64,000 nucleotides of DNA from Thiomicrospira sp. WB1 (GTDB lineage: Bacteria > Pseudomonadota > Gammaproteobacteria > Thiomicrospirales > Thiomicrospiraceae). Positions within the stretch are counted from its first letter, which is position 1; the number at the start of each line of letters is the position of its first letter. The stretch covers positions 806,001 to 870,000 of the forward strand of contig NZ_LQBN01000001.1 in NCBI RefSeq assembly GCF_001507535.1, given 5' to 3'. The translations under genes and the position numbers were made by a program. Positions 45,659 to 54,864 of this stretch are shown here, piece by piece. The notes under the pieces are model-generated. The model made no database searches and was not told the DNA's origin. It saw only the letters and a list, made by a program, of their open reading frames with translations.

Positions 45659-48600
45659 ATGTTTAAAAAAGTATTGATCGCCAACCGGGGTGCGATCGCG
45701 ACCCGGATCATTCGCACGCTTAAGCAGATGAATATTGCATCGGTGGTCCTGGCCTCCGACGCCGACCGAGCTTCCTTGCATGTGCAGCAAGCCGATGAAG
45801 TGATTTTTCTGCCCGGCAATGCCGCCAGTGAGACTTACCTGAATGTACCGCTGCTGCTGGCTGAGGCGGTCAAGCGAGGTGTGGACGCGGTCCACCCAGG
45901 GTATGGGTTTTTGAGTGAAAACACCGCCTTTGCCGACGATTGCGAAGCCGCGGGCATACGGTTTATCGGCCCGCGCAATGAGCATATCCGTGATTTTGGC
46001 CTGAAGCATACCGCCAGAGATCTGGCGACCCAGGCAGGGGTGCCGCTTTTGCCCGGATCCGGGCTCTTGGAAAGCCTGGATCAGGCTCTGATAGAGGCTG
46101 AGCGCATCGGCTACCCGGTGATGTTAAAAAGTACCGCCGGTGGCGGGGGGATTGGCATGCAAAAGTGCGACGGTCCCGATGATCTGTCAGCGGCGTTTGA
46201 GCAGGTGGCACGGGTTAGCCAGAATGCCTTCGGGCAAGCCGGTCTGTTTTTGGAAAAATTTGTGGTCAATGCGCGTCACATAGAGATTCAGATCTTTGGC
46301 GACGGCCGAGGCACAGTGGTCTCTCTTGGCGAGCGCGACTGTTCGTTGCAGCGGCGAAATCAGAAAGTGGTGGAAGAAACCCCGGCGGTGGGCATCTCGC
46401 GTGAGCAGGTTGCCCAAATGGAAGCGCATGCGGTGAGGCTGGGCGAGGTGGTTGATTATGAGTCAGCTGGCACGGTGGAATATGTCTATGATGCAGACGC
46501 TCACGCTTATTATTTTCTGGAAGTGAACACGCGTTTACAGGTGGAACACGGCATCACGGAAGCCGTACGCGGCGTCGATTTGGTTGAGTGGATGTTGCGT
46601 GTCGCTTATGACCAGACGCTGCCCGTGGATCCATCAACGGTGCCGGCGCCCCAAGGCCATGCGATCGAAGTGCGCATCTATGCCGAGGACCCCTTTAAGA
46701 ATTTTCAGCCCAGCACCGGCAAAATCACCGGTTGGCAGATGCCGACCCATGCCCGTGTCGATACCTGGTGTGAGCGCGGCATTGAAGTCAGTTCGTTTTA
46801 TGACCCGATGCTGGCCAAAGTCATCGTGACGGGGGAGGATCGTGAGGCCGCGGTGAGCGCATTGCAAGCGGGATTGGCGGAAACCCGAATCGATGGGTTT
46901 GAAACCAATGCGGCGTACTTAGGTGCCTTAAGCCGCGATCGCGCGTTTACGCAGGCGAAAGGGCTTTATACGCACTTTCTAAATGGCTTTATTCACACGC
47001 CGAATACGGTGGAAGTGACCCAACCGGGGACGCACTCAATGATCGTCAGTTATCCCGGGCGAGTCGGCTACTGGGACATTGGCGTGCCACCTTCCGGGCC
47101 AATGGATGCGCTGTCGCACCGTTTGGCCAATCGCTGCCTGAATAATGACGTTGATGCCGCAACCATTGAAATGACGGTCTCCGGCATTGGTTTGACCTTT
47201 GATGTGGACACCGTGATTTGTGTGACGGGGGCGGACATTCAACCTACGTTGGATAAATCGCCGATTCCCATGTGGCAGGCGGTGAAAGTGAAAGCAGGGC
47301 AACAGTTTAAATCCAAAGTGATCAAGGACATTGGCCAGCGGTCCTACCTTGCGGTGTTGGGTGGGTTTGATGTGCCCGACTACATGGGCAGTAAGACCAC
47401 GTTTTCACTGGGCGGATTCGGCGGTCATGGTGGACGCTTGCTGCGTGCCGGGGATGTGCTTCGCCTGACCACCGACAAACGTCCAGAACCGCTGCCGGCT
47501 TTGCCAGAGCAGTCCATTCCGACCTTAAGCAATCATTATGAGATTGCTGTGATTTATGGGCCGCAAGGGGCGCCTGACTTTTTCACCCCAGAGGACATTG
47601 AGCGTTTCTTTGGTGTTGACTGGGAGGTGCATTACAACTCAAGTCGCACCGGCATCCGCCTGGTCGGCCCCAAGCCCGAATGGGCTCGTCAGGATGGGGG
47701 TGAGGCTGGGTTGCACCCCTCAAACATTCATGACAATGCCTATGGCATTGGGGCCATTGACTTTACCGGCGATATGCCGGTGATTCTGGCTCAGGATGGC
47801 CCAAGTCTGGGCGGATTTGTGTGCCCGGCCACCATTATCGAGTCCGAACAATGGAAGATGGGCCAGTTACGCCCGGGCGACACCGTACGCTTTCAGGCCG
47901 TGGCTATAGAAGACGCCGAAGCGGCGCTGGTTGAGCAGGAGCAAGCCATTGCCTCTTTGTCGGCTTCGCCCGTGATGCGTTTTCCGGAGCTTTTATCACC
48001 CATCGCGCAGCCCTGCCTGGCGCATGAAATTAGCAGTGCTGAGCACGAATTTGGTGTGAAGTATCGTCGCTCCGGGGATTGCCGTGTCCTGGTCGAATAC
48101 GGACAAATGGAGCTGGATCTGGCCCTTCGTTTTCGTATTCAAGTGTTGCTCGAGCGCCTGAAAGAATACCAGGAAACCGGACAATGGTCGTTCATTCGGG
48201 AGCTGACGCCGGGTATTCGCTCGCTTCAAATTCATTATGACCCCAAAGCCATTCATCAGAACGATCTGATCGATCGGTTGGTCGCTCTGGAAGATGAACT
48301 GTCTTCCGGCCAGGACCTGACCGTGAAAAGCCGGATTGTGAAGTTGCCGCTGTCCTGGGATGACCCCAGCACCCGTCTGGCCATTGAAAAATATCAGACC
48401 ACGGTGCGCCCCAATGCCCCCTGGTGTCCGAGCAATATTGAATTCATACGTCGAATCAATGGCCTGGAGAGCGAAGAAGAGGTGAAACGCATTGTGTTTG
48501 ATGCCAGTTATCTGGTGATGGGGTTGGGCGATGTGTATCTGAGTGCGCCAGTGGCCACGCCCATGGACCCGCGTCATCGTCTGGTGACCACCAAGTACAA

Positions 48601-49288
48601 TCCAGCGCGGACCTGGACCCCGGAAAATGCCGTGGGCATCGGCGGGGCTTACATGTGTGTGTATGGCATGGAAGGCCCCGGTGGTTATCAGTTCGTCGGG
48701 CGCACAGTGCAAATGTGGAACGCCTATCACCGTACCGACGTTTTTACCGAAGCCAAGCCGTGGCTGCTTGATTTCTTTGACCAGATTCAGTTTTATCCGG
48801 TTTCGGAAGATGAACTGAAACAGGCGCGTCAGGATTTTCCATTAGGGCGCTTTGACGTGGAGATTGAAGAAACCGAACTCTCCCTCAATGCCTATCAGAC
48901 GTTTATTGCCGAAAACCAGGACAGCATCGATGCGTTTAAAAAGACGCAATCCGAAGCGTTTGAGGCAGAGCGTTTGTATTGGGAAGAATCAGGCCTGGCA
49001 AATTTTGAAGCCGATACGGCACAGGAGTCGTTGCAGTCGGATGCGCCGCTGGAAGTGCCGGAAGGGTTTGAAGCGGCTGTTTCTCCGATTACGGGCAGTG
49101 TGTGGAAACTTCAGGTCAAACCGGGGGAGAAGGTAGAAGAGGATCAGACCATTGCGATTCTTGAAACCATGAAGATTGAAATTCCGGTGAATGCCGATTT
49201 TTCGGGTACCGTGGCTGAAATTCTGGTGAATGAAGGCGATTTGATTCAAACCGGCCAGGCATTAATGGTGATGGAGGTAGAGGCATGA
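45659..49288 (+). CDS. Biotin-dependent guanidine/urea carboxylase
   Basis: An ATP- and bicarbonate-dependent carboxylase of 1209 residues. Domains in order: biotin carboxylase (1-~450, with STAGGGGIGMQKC and EVNTRLQVEHGITE), KipA/AHS2-like domain (~460-770), KipI/AHS1-like domain (~775-980), and a C-terminal biotinyl domain with the modified lysine in ETMKIE (~1172). The same family includes yeast urea carboxylase. In bacteria, where it occurs with CgdAB and AtzF, relatives prefer guanidine, giving carboxyguanidine. I cannot tell the two substrates apart from the active-site residues here, so the guanidine reading rests on the neighbours. ATGA overlap with atzF. Confidence 0.9.
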   Translation: MFKKVLIANRGAIATRIIRTLKQMNIASVVLASDADRASLHVQQADEVIFLPGNAASETYLNVPLLLAEAVKRGVDAVHPGYGFLSENTAFADDCEAAGIRFIGPRNEHIRDFGLKHTARDLATQAGVPLLPGSGLLESLDQALIEAERIGYPVMLKSTAGGGGIGMQKCDGPDDLSAAFEQVARVSQNAFGQAGLFLEKFVVNARHIEIQIFGDGRGTVVSLGERDCSLQRRNQKVVEETPAVGISREQVAQMEAHAVRLGEVVDYESAGTVEYVYDADAHAYYFLEVNTRLQVEHGITEAVRGVDLVEWMLRVAYDQTLPVDPSTVPAPQGHAIEVRIYAEDPFKNFQPSTGKITGWQMPTHARVDTWCERGIEVSSFYDPMLAKVIVTGEDREAAVSALQAGLAETRIDGFETNAAYLGALSRDRAFTQAKGLYTHFLNGFIHTPNTVEVTQPGTHSMIVSYPGRVGYWDIGVPPSGPMDALSHRLANRCLNNDVDAATIEMTVSGIGLTFDVDTVICVTGADIQPTLDKSPIPMWQAVKVKAGQQFKSKVIKDIGQRSYLAVLGGFDVPDYMGSKTTFSLGGFGGHGGRLLRAGDVLRLTTDKRPEPLPALPEQSIPTLSNHYEIAVIYGPQGAPDFFTPEDIERFFGVDWEVHYNSSRTGIRLVGPKPEWARQDGGEAGLHPSNIHDNAYGIGAIDFTGDMPVILAQDGPSLGGFVCPATIIESEQWKMGQLRPGDTVRFQAVAIEDAEAALVEQEQAIASLSASPVMRFPELLSPIAQPCLAHEISSAEHEFGVKYRRSGDCRVLVEYGQMELDLALRFRIQVLLERLKEYQETGQWSFIRELTPGIRSLQIHYDPKAIHQNDLIDRLVALEDELSSGQDLTVKSRIVKLPLSWDDPSTRLAIEKYQTTVRPNAPWCPSNIEFIRRINGLESEEEVKRIVFDASYLVMGLGDVYLSAPVATPMDPRHRLVTTKYNPARTWTPENAVGIGGAYMCVYGMEGPGGYQFVGRTVQMWNAYHRTDVFTEAKPWLLDFFDQIQFYPVSEDELKQARQDFPLGRFDVEIEETELSLNAYQTFIAENQDSIDAFKKTQSEAFEAERLYWEESGLANFEADTAQESLQSDAPLEVPEGFEAAVSPITGSVWKLQVKPGEKVEEDQTIAILETMKIEIPVNADFSGTVAEILVNEGDLIQTGQALMVMEVEA

Positions 49289-51108
49289 GCGCGATGACAG
49301 ATTTAAGCATCGGTGCGTTGAGAAACGCGTATGAATCCGGCCAGCTTACCCCGCATACATTGGTGCCTGAGTTGCTGGAAAAGGCACGCTGCTTTGATGA
49401 TCATAACGTGTTCATTACGCTGCTTGAGATGGATCAAATTGAACCGTATCTGACCCGACTGGGCGACGTGGATTTTGACAGTCGCCCTTTGTGGGGCATT
49501 CCGTTTGTGATTAAGGACAACATTGACCTGGCCGGTGTTGCGACCACCGCAGGTTGTCCGGACTATGCTTACGTGCCGGAACAGTCGGCAACGGTGGTGT
49601 CCTTGTTGATTGACGCAGGTGCGATTCCAATCGGTAAAACCAATATGGACCAGTTTGCAACCGGCTTGGTTGGCACACGCTCACCGTATGGCGCCTGTCA
49701 CAATGCGTTTGATTTCGACATGATTTCCGGCGGTTCCAGTTCAGGGTCTGCCGTGGCGGTGGCCAAGAGCTTGTGCACCTTTTCATTGGGCACCGATACG
49801 GCCGGTTCCGGCCGGGTGCCGGCGGCGTTTAACAATCTGGTCGGTCTGAAACCTTCCAAAGGTCGGCTCAGCATGCAAGGCGTAGTGCCTGCGGTGCGAT
49901 CCCAGGATGTGGTCAGTGTGTTTGCGTTCAATGCTCAGGATGCTCAGGCTGTGCTTGAGGTCGCGGGGCAGTATGATCCCGCGGATGAGTACAGCCGCTC
50001 GGCGGAGGCGCTTTTGCCGCCAGTCTGGAACGCAAAGCCGGTTATTGGCATTCCGGATGCCGAAAGTCTTTATTTCGATGACGATGCGCAGGCAAAAGCC
50101 AATTTTCTTGCCGCCATCGAACGGCTTGAGCGGTTGGGCTATGAGGTGGTGGAGGTGCCATTCAAGCCTTGGCTGGATACCGCTAAATTGTTATACGGTG
50201 GTGCCTGGGTGGCAGAACGTTACGTGGCGATTGAGGCTTTTTTTGACGCCAATGAGACGAAAATGGACCCGAGTGTGGCAGCGATTGTCCGCGGTGCCAG
50301 GGATCTGAGCGCCGCGGATGCCTATCGGGGTGGTTATCAGTTGCAGAAAGCGCAGCGTGTGACCCGCGAACTCTGGCAGAAAGCCGGGATCGATTGCATG
50401 ATGACGCCGACCACCCCCACCATCTATTCGATCGAAGCGGTTGAGGCGCAGCCGATTGAGCTGAACAGTCGACTGGGCACCTATACCAATTTTATGAATC
50501 TGCTTGATTACGCGGCGGTGGCGATGCCGTCCGGTTTTCGAGACGATGGTTTGCCAGCCGGCGTGACCTTCTTTGCGCCAGCTGGCGCCGATACCCCCTT
50601 GTTGCAACTGACCGATCGATTGCAGGGGGCGTTTACCTCGACGGCTGGAGCGATGAAAGTCCCGGTGCCGCCTATGGCCCCGTCCCGGTTTGTACAGGAT
50701 CGTTGGATTTCTCTGGCGGTGGTGGGGGCGCATCTGTCCGGTTTTCCGCTCAATCAGCAGTTGATTGAGCGCGGTGCAAAGAGGATTGAAACCATGCAAA
50801 CCGCCGCCAAATATCGATTTTATGAACTCAATGAACGTCCTCTTCTAAAACCCGGTCTGGTCAAGCAATCTGAAGGTGGGGCCTCGATTGAACTGGAAAT
50901 CTGGGCCATGCCCAGAGAGCATTTGGGCTCTTTTTTAGCTCTGATTCCCTCACCGCTGGGCCTGGGAAAAGTCGAGCTCATTGACGGGCGTGAAGTGGTC
51001 GGGTTTGTCTGCGAGCCTTACGGCATTGAAGGCGCCCTCGACATCACCGAAACCGGTGGTTGGCGCAATTGGATGGCGCAAAGAGCGAGTAAAGACGAAA
51101 CGTCCTAA
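49285..51108 (+). CDS. atzF: Allophanate hydrolase
   Basis: It hydrolyses allophanate to two ammonia and carbon dioxide, the final step of the pathway. The 607 residues comprise an amidase-signature domain with the Ser-cisSer-Lys triad: lysine in PFVIKDNIDLAG (~77), GGSSSGSAVAVA (~149-160) and the nucleophilic serine in TDTAGSGRVPAA (~175). A C-terminal domain (~470-600) follows. The start overlaps the carboxylase stop by four bases. A strong terminator follows 39 bases after the stop. Confidence 0.93.
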   Translation: MSAMTDLSIGALRNAYESGQLTPHTLVPELLEKARCFDDHNVFITLLEMDQIEPYLTRLGDVDFDSRPLWGIPFVIKDNIDLAGVATTAGCPDYAYVPEQSATVVSLLIDAGAIPIGKTNMDQFATGLVGTRSPYGACHNAFDFDMISGGSSSGSAVAVAKSLCTFSLGTDTAGSGRVPAAFNNLVGLKPSKGRLSMQGVVPAVRSQDVVSVFAFNAQDAQAVLEVAGQYDPADEYSRSAEALLPPVWNAKPVIGIPDAESLYFDDDAQAKANFLAAIERLERLGYEVVEVPFKPWLDTAKLLYGGAWVAERYVAIEAFFDANETKMDPSVAAIVRGARDLSAADAYRGGYQLQKAQRVTRELWQKAGIDCMMTPTTPTIYSIEAVEAQPIELNSRLGTYTNFMNLLDYAAVAMPSGFRDDGLPAGVTFFAPAGADTPLLQLTDRLQGAFTSTAGAMKVPVPPMAPSRFVQDRWISLAVVGAHLSGFPLNQQLIERGAKRIETMQTAAKYRFYELNERPLLKPGLVKQSEGGASIELEIWAMPREHLGSFLALIPSPLGLGKVELIDGREVVGFVCEPYGIEGALDITETGGWRNWMAQRASKDETS

Positions 51109-51147
51109 TGCTAAAAAGAAATTGATTGTCAGGCCAATAAGCCATCA

Positions 51148-51184
51148 AGGCCGGTGAGTGGTAACGCTCACCGGCCTTTTTTTG
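51148..51184 (+). terminator. Rho-independent terminator after atzF
   Basis: An 11-bp perfect stem AGGCCGGTGAG/CTCACCGGCCT with an 8-base loop and a T-run; it ends the guanidine/urea operon just before the convergent DMT gene. Confidence 0.93.
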
Positions 51185-51189
51185 CGTCA

Positions 51190-52152
51190 TCACTGACTTT
51201 GGTGATGGGTTGCTGCGTAGAGCACTTCCGGCTCATGCGTTCTGAGGGCTTCCAAGATGGCTGCAGTGACGATCAATAACCCGCCCATGGCTTCGAGTAA
51301 TGTCAGGGTTTCGTTGGCAATCAATACTGCCGAGAGGACCGCAGCCAATAACTCTGTGATCATGAGAATGGCTGCGCGATTGGCAGGCATGTGAGTGACG
51401 GCCCACTGGGAGCCGTAATTGGCGATTAGCAGCCAGACCAGACCATAAAAAGCCAGAAACCACCAGGCACTCGCCGCGTCCACGGGTGGTATGGGGTCGG
51501 CCTGGACCAGAAATAATATCCCGGCCAATACCGCTGTGCCCATAAACAGGGCACTGAGTTTGATGTTGACCGGTAAGGTCTGGTAGGCACGAAAGGCAAT
51601 GTTATTCATGGCAAATAGAAAGCCGGAAAGCAGGGCGACCAAATCAATCAGAGCGGGCGGCTGGTCAAAGATCTGGTAGCCCCCGACAATCAAAAAGGCA
51701 CCAAAAACTGCCAGGCCTGCTGCAAGCCATCCTTTAAGATCGATGTGTTCCCCTAAAATCAGCTTTCCACCCAGAACGCCCCACAAAGGCAACAGATAAA
51801 ACAACACCATCACTCGAATGACATCGCCATAGATCAAGGCATAGTTAAACGCCAGATTTGCCCCGCCGCCTAACGCAAATATGACCAGCCAGGCTTTCAG
51901 ATGTGAGGTTAAAAAATGGCGCTGCCGTACTAGAGAGGGTAAAAACGCCAGGGCCAGAAGGGCATAGGCGGCCATGATCAAAAACGGTCCATCAAACCCC
52001 ATTTGGTTAAGGGTTTTGAGTGGCAGCCAGCTCATGCCCCAGAAAATGGACGCAAAAATCAGAATAAACGCTGGAAAGCCGGGATGTTGTCGAACCTGAG
52101 TGAGTGTCACTGTGTCAGTCTCTTGGTTGGTAAGGTTTGAAGAATTGTTCAA
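51190..52152 (-). CDS. DMT-superfamily (EamA) transporter
   Basis: A ten-helix inner-membrane permease of the drug/metabolite transporter group, built from two EamA repeats of five helices; 320 residues. Proteins of this group export metabolites or amino acids. The longest start (52152) overlaps the upstream gene by 38 bases. A GTG at 52110 would start just after that gene's stop and leave the first helix intact, and may be the real start. It is last of five genes reading away from the binding protein, so the cargo may be a product of that pathway. Confidence 0.85.
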   Translation of the reverse strand: MNNSSNLTNQETDTVTLTQVRQHPGFPAFILIFASIFWGMSWLPLKTLNQMGFDGPFLIMAAYALLALAFLPSLVRQRHFLTSHLKAWLVIFALGGGANLAFNYALIYGDVIRVMVLFYLLPLWGVLGGKLILGEHIDLKGWLAAGLAVFGAFLIVGGYQIFDQPPALIDLVALLSGFLFAMNNIAFRAYQTLPVNIKLSALFMGTAVLAGILFLVQADPIPPVDAASAWWFLAFYGLVWLLIANYGSQWAVTHMPANRAAILMITELLAAVLSAVLIANETLTLLEAMGGLLIVTAAILEALRTHEPEVLYAATHHQSQ

Positions 52153-52969
52153 AAGCGTGGCGTTCGCGTTCGTTCATCCATTGGTTGATTGCCCAGATGT
52201 CGGCCACGGGTGCTTCGGTAAATGGCAGCAAGTGACAATAGCCGTCTGGCCCAAATTCGGGGGTGAAAGTCGAAGCCTGCCAGCCCGCCTCTTTTTGCGT
52301 CCGCCAGATCCATTGCCAGATTTGTTCATGCGCCATCAATGCATACTCATACTCAGGGGCTGCGGGATGAGGCACCTGCGGCCCCTGGTCATAGCCCACC
52401 CGTCCGTGGATGTGAAACACATTGGGCGCGATGCGTTGGATTAATGTCATTTCCGTGTCCATCTGACGTTCAGCGACGACACACCAGTGGCTGATGTCGA
52501 GCGTCAGTTTGATTTCCGGCAGCTGTTTGACCACTTGGTCGGTGACCCAGGGCGTAAACAGGCAGCGACTGCGGTGGGTTTCAAAGCTCAAAGTCAGTCC
52601 CAGCTCGTCTTGCAGCGCCATGGCTTTTTCAAAAAAACGCAGCGTGTCTTTTTCTGGCCAGGCATCGCAGCCGACAATGCAGGTGGCAAACAGGGGCGTT
52701 AATGGCAATGCTCGATCAACTTGTCGCCGAATGTCATCCAAATGCTGAGTGACCGACCAATGGCGCTTGGGTACATAATCGCCGCCTGAGACAATTTCTG
52801 CGATGTAGGCGCACTGGTGCTGATCCAGCGCGTCCTGCCACCTCGCTTGGTCCGATGCTGCCGGGGGGCGCCCTTCAATCCCATTGAAACTAGCTTCCTG
52901 TGCCTGTTGGCAGGCCATCTCAATCGGATCCGTATTCCCCCAGAGGGGTTTAAAGGTTTTGAGTTTCAT
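52115..52969 (-). CDS. Sugar phosphate isomerase/epimerase-like TIM-barrel protein
   Basis: A 284-residue protein of the xylose-isomerase-like / AP-endonuclease 2 superfamily, in which a TIM barrel holds divalent metals. Probable ligands are the acidic and histidine residues in SFETHRSRCLF, KLTLDISHWCVVAER, HIHGRVGYDQGP and TFTPEFGPDGYCHLLP. Its placement 24 bases after the hydrolase gene implies a shared operon. The substrate is unknown; in this context a nitrogen-containing compound is possible, which is an inference from regulation only. Confidence 0.75.
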   Translation of the reverse strand: MKLKTFKPLWGNTDPIEMACQQAQEASFNGIEGRPPAASDQARWQDALDQHQCAYIAEIVSGGDYVPKRHWSVTQHLDDIRRQVDRALPLTPLFATCIVGCDAWPEKDTLRFFEKAMALQDELGLTLSFETHRSRCLFTPWVTDQVVKQLPEIKLTLDISHWCVVAERQMDTEMTLIQRIAPNVFHIHGRVGYDQGPQVPHPAAPEYEYALMAHEQIWQWIWRTQKEAGWQASTFTPEFGPDGYCHLLPFTEAPVADIWAINQWMNERERHAFEQFFKPYQPRD

Positions 52970-52993
52970 TGGATTTGGCTCGGCTTGTGTGGC

Positions 52994-53782
52994 TTATTCA
53001 AAGGGTTTTGGAAAGCGGTTGTGCCGTTGATAAAACGCCCAGTCGTGATTGGGCCAGAGGTTGGCCTGTTCGTTTTTCTGCAATGTTTTGAGTTTTCGAA
53101 TGCTGTCGATGGCCATCTGTCGGTTGTCTTGCCAGCACAGGCCTGGCGCAATTTCCTGATCAATGTTTTCCTGCAGGTCAGCGGCATCCCCGGCTAATAA
53201 AATCGGCGGCCCTTTGGGAAGCTCAATCAGCATGGACATGTGCCCGGCGGTGTGGCCTGGGGTTTCGATCGCTTGTACGCCGGGCGTCAGCTCGTATTCA
53301 CCGCTTTGGATCCGCCAGTTTAAAGAGAGGTCGAAATCCGACTGAAAATAGGCGTCATCCGCCCGAGACTGGGCCGCATTCAGTTCCCGCTCGTGGACAT
53401 GCACCTCCGCCCCGCAAAATTCACACAGCCCACCTGCATGATCAAAATGCAGGTGGCTGCAAAACACCACGTCAATGTCTTCGGGCTCAAGCCCGATTTG
53501 TTTAAGACGGTTGGGCAGCCGCTGCTCGGGCTGCATGGTAGGGGGACCAAACGGGAAGGCTTCGTTCTCGTAGTATTGTTGTTTGAGTTCAGGCGTGTTG
53601 ATCTTGGCATAGTCACAACCGACATCAAACAGGATGCGCCCATGCGAGGTCTCAATCAGATAAGCCAGGATAGGCGCTTTAATGATTTCGCCGTGTCCCC
53701 GGTTATGGGTGGACAGCGTTTTTTCATAGGCGTGTTCGCCTGTCAGGATGCACCAAAACTTATTGACCTGAGACACTGTCAT
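52994..53782 (-). CDS. Metallo-beta-lactamase-fold hydrolase (AHL-lactonase-like)
   Basis: A 262-residue zinc hydrolase with HLHFDH (110-115), the PGHTAGHMS histidine (~175) and the LLAGDAADL aspartate (~195), the di-zinc set of the N-acyl-homoserine lactonase group (AiiA/AttM type). Quorum quenching is the family association, but many relatives open other lactones or cyclic amides. It is separated from the desaturase gene by nine bases and from the TIM-barrel gene by 24, so it most likely serves the same catabolic pathway. No signal peptide, so it acts in the cytosol. Confidence 0.82.
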   Translation of the reverse strand: MTVSQVNKFWCILTGEHAYEKTLSTHNRGHGEIIKAPILAYLIETSHGRILFDVGCDYAKINTPELKQQYYENEAFPFGPPTMQPEQRLPNRLKQIGLEPEDIDVVFCSHLHFDHAGGLCEFCGAEVHVHERELNAAQSRADDAYFQSDFDLSLNWRIQSGEYELTPGVQAIETPGHTAGHMSMLIELPKGPPILLAGDAADLQENIDQEIAPGLCWQDNRQMAIDSIRKLKTLQKNEQANLWPNHDWAFYQRHNRFPKPFE

Positions 53783-53791
53783 TTCTCCGTT

Positions 53792-54805
53792 TTAATGCGC
53801 GGTTAGAAAGGAAACGCCATCCACGCCAATGAAGGTTTCGCCTTCATCCTTTTTGACCGGTAAATTGACCGGGTCGCCGTTGAGGACCCTTGGAATGCGG
53901 TATTTGTGAAAACTTTTGATCAGGTGGCCAAAGGTGAGCACCTGCTGGTCCTGGTCGCCATAAATTTCCTGGTGCAGCTTGGGCAGTCGATACCAGGGTT
54001 GCATCTGTTGGCGGTGGTGCACATTGTGATACGAAAAGTTCAGCGCAATCAGGTTGACCCAGGGATGTTTGACCGAAAACAGGTTGGAGTAGGTGTTGTG
54101 CTCTTCAAAGGTTCTGTCACGCAGGCGGGCTTCCGGGCCGCGTTTCTGGTCCAGCGTTTCAAACACTTCGTAGGTGTGTTGGTGCACATCCATAAAGCGC
54201 ATGAACGTCAAAAACAGAAGGTAAGACAGGGCGTACAACCAGAGAAAGTGGACCGAGATCGATGCAAGGTAGACAAATAAGGCGGTGCGAACCAGGAGTG
54301 TGGTTAAAACCCTCGCACGACGTTTACGACGGTTGGGTTTAACAAATGGGAGAATGATGACCAGAAGATGCATCAGAATTTCCAGTGCTGGAATATAGGC
54401 CCATTCGAGCGCATGAATGATTTTTAAAACAATGGGATGTTGGGCCAAGATCGGGCGAAAATCAAAACTGACAATGTCAGCGCGATCGGAGTGGTGGCGG
54501 GCATGTTTGTGGGAAACATCGTCAAAATGCGAGTAACTGCAACCGGTGATCCAGAGCAGCCATTCGCCAAACCAGCGGTTGTGGCGTTTGTTTTTGAAGA
54601 TGCTCAAGTGCGCCGCCTCATGGAGCAGATAGGCCGCAATGACCATGGAATGGGCAAACCAAAAAACCCCGATCACATTCAACAGCGGATGCTGTGTCAG
54701 CATCCAATAACCACCGGTTAGATAGCCAATCAGCACATAGCTTGAAGCCAGAAAGGTTGGAAGCGGGGCATCGTTGTGTCTGAACAGTGAATGATTTTGG
54801 GGCAT
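53792..54805 (-). CDS. Fatty-acid-desaturase-like membrane di-iron enzyme
   Basis: A 337-residue integral membrane protein with the three histidine boxes of the desaturase/hydroxylase superfamily: HEAAH (62-66), HKHARHH (99-105) and HNVHH (260-264), plus additional histidines in DVHQHTYE and RTFEEHNTYS. Four or so membrane helices flank them. The ATG at 54805 has GAGGAAAG upstream; the TTG at 54823 is less likely. Members oxidise fatty acids, alkanes, carotenoids or N-methyl groups. Lying in a probable nitrogen-regulated operon, it might hydroxylate or demethylate a small nitrogen compound rather than a lipid. Confidence 0.82.
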   Translation of the reverse strand: MPQNHSLFRHNDAPLPTFLASSYVLIGYLTGGYWMLTQHPLLNVIGVFWFAHSMVIAAYLLHEAAHLSIFKNKRHNRWFGEWLLWITGCSYSHFDDVSHKHARHHSDRADIVSFDFRPILAQHPIVLKIIHALEWAYIPALEILMHLLVIILPFVKPNRRKRRARVLTTLLVRTALFVYLASISVHFLWLYALSYLLFLTFMRFMDVHQHTYEVFETLDQKRGPEARLRDRTFEEHNTYSNLFSVKHPWVNLIALNFSYHNVHHRQQMQPWYRLPKLHQEIYGDQDQQVLTFGHLIKSFHKYRIPRVLNGDPVNLPVKKDEGETFIGVDGVSFLTAH

Positions 54806-54864
54806 TTTGCTTTCCTCACTCAAACGGGGTGCGCGACCTCCATAAGAGGCCGCTGGGTTTGATG

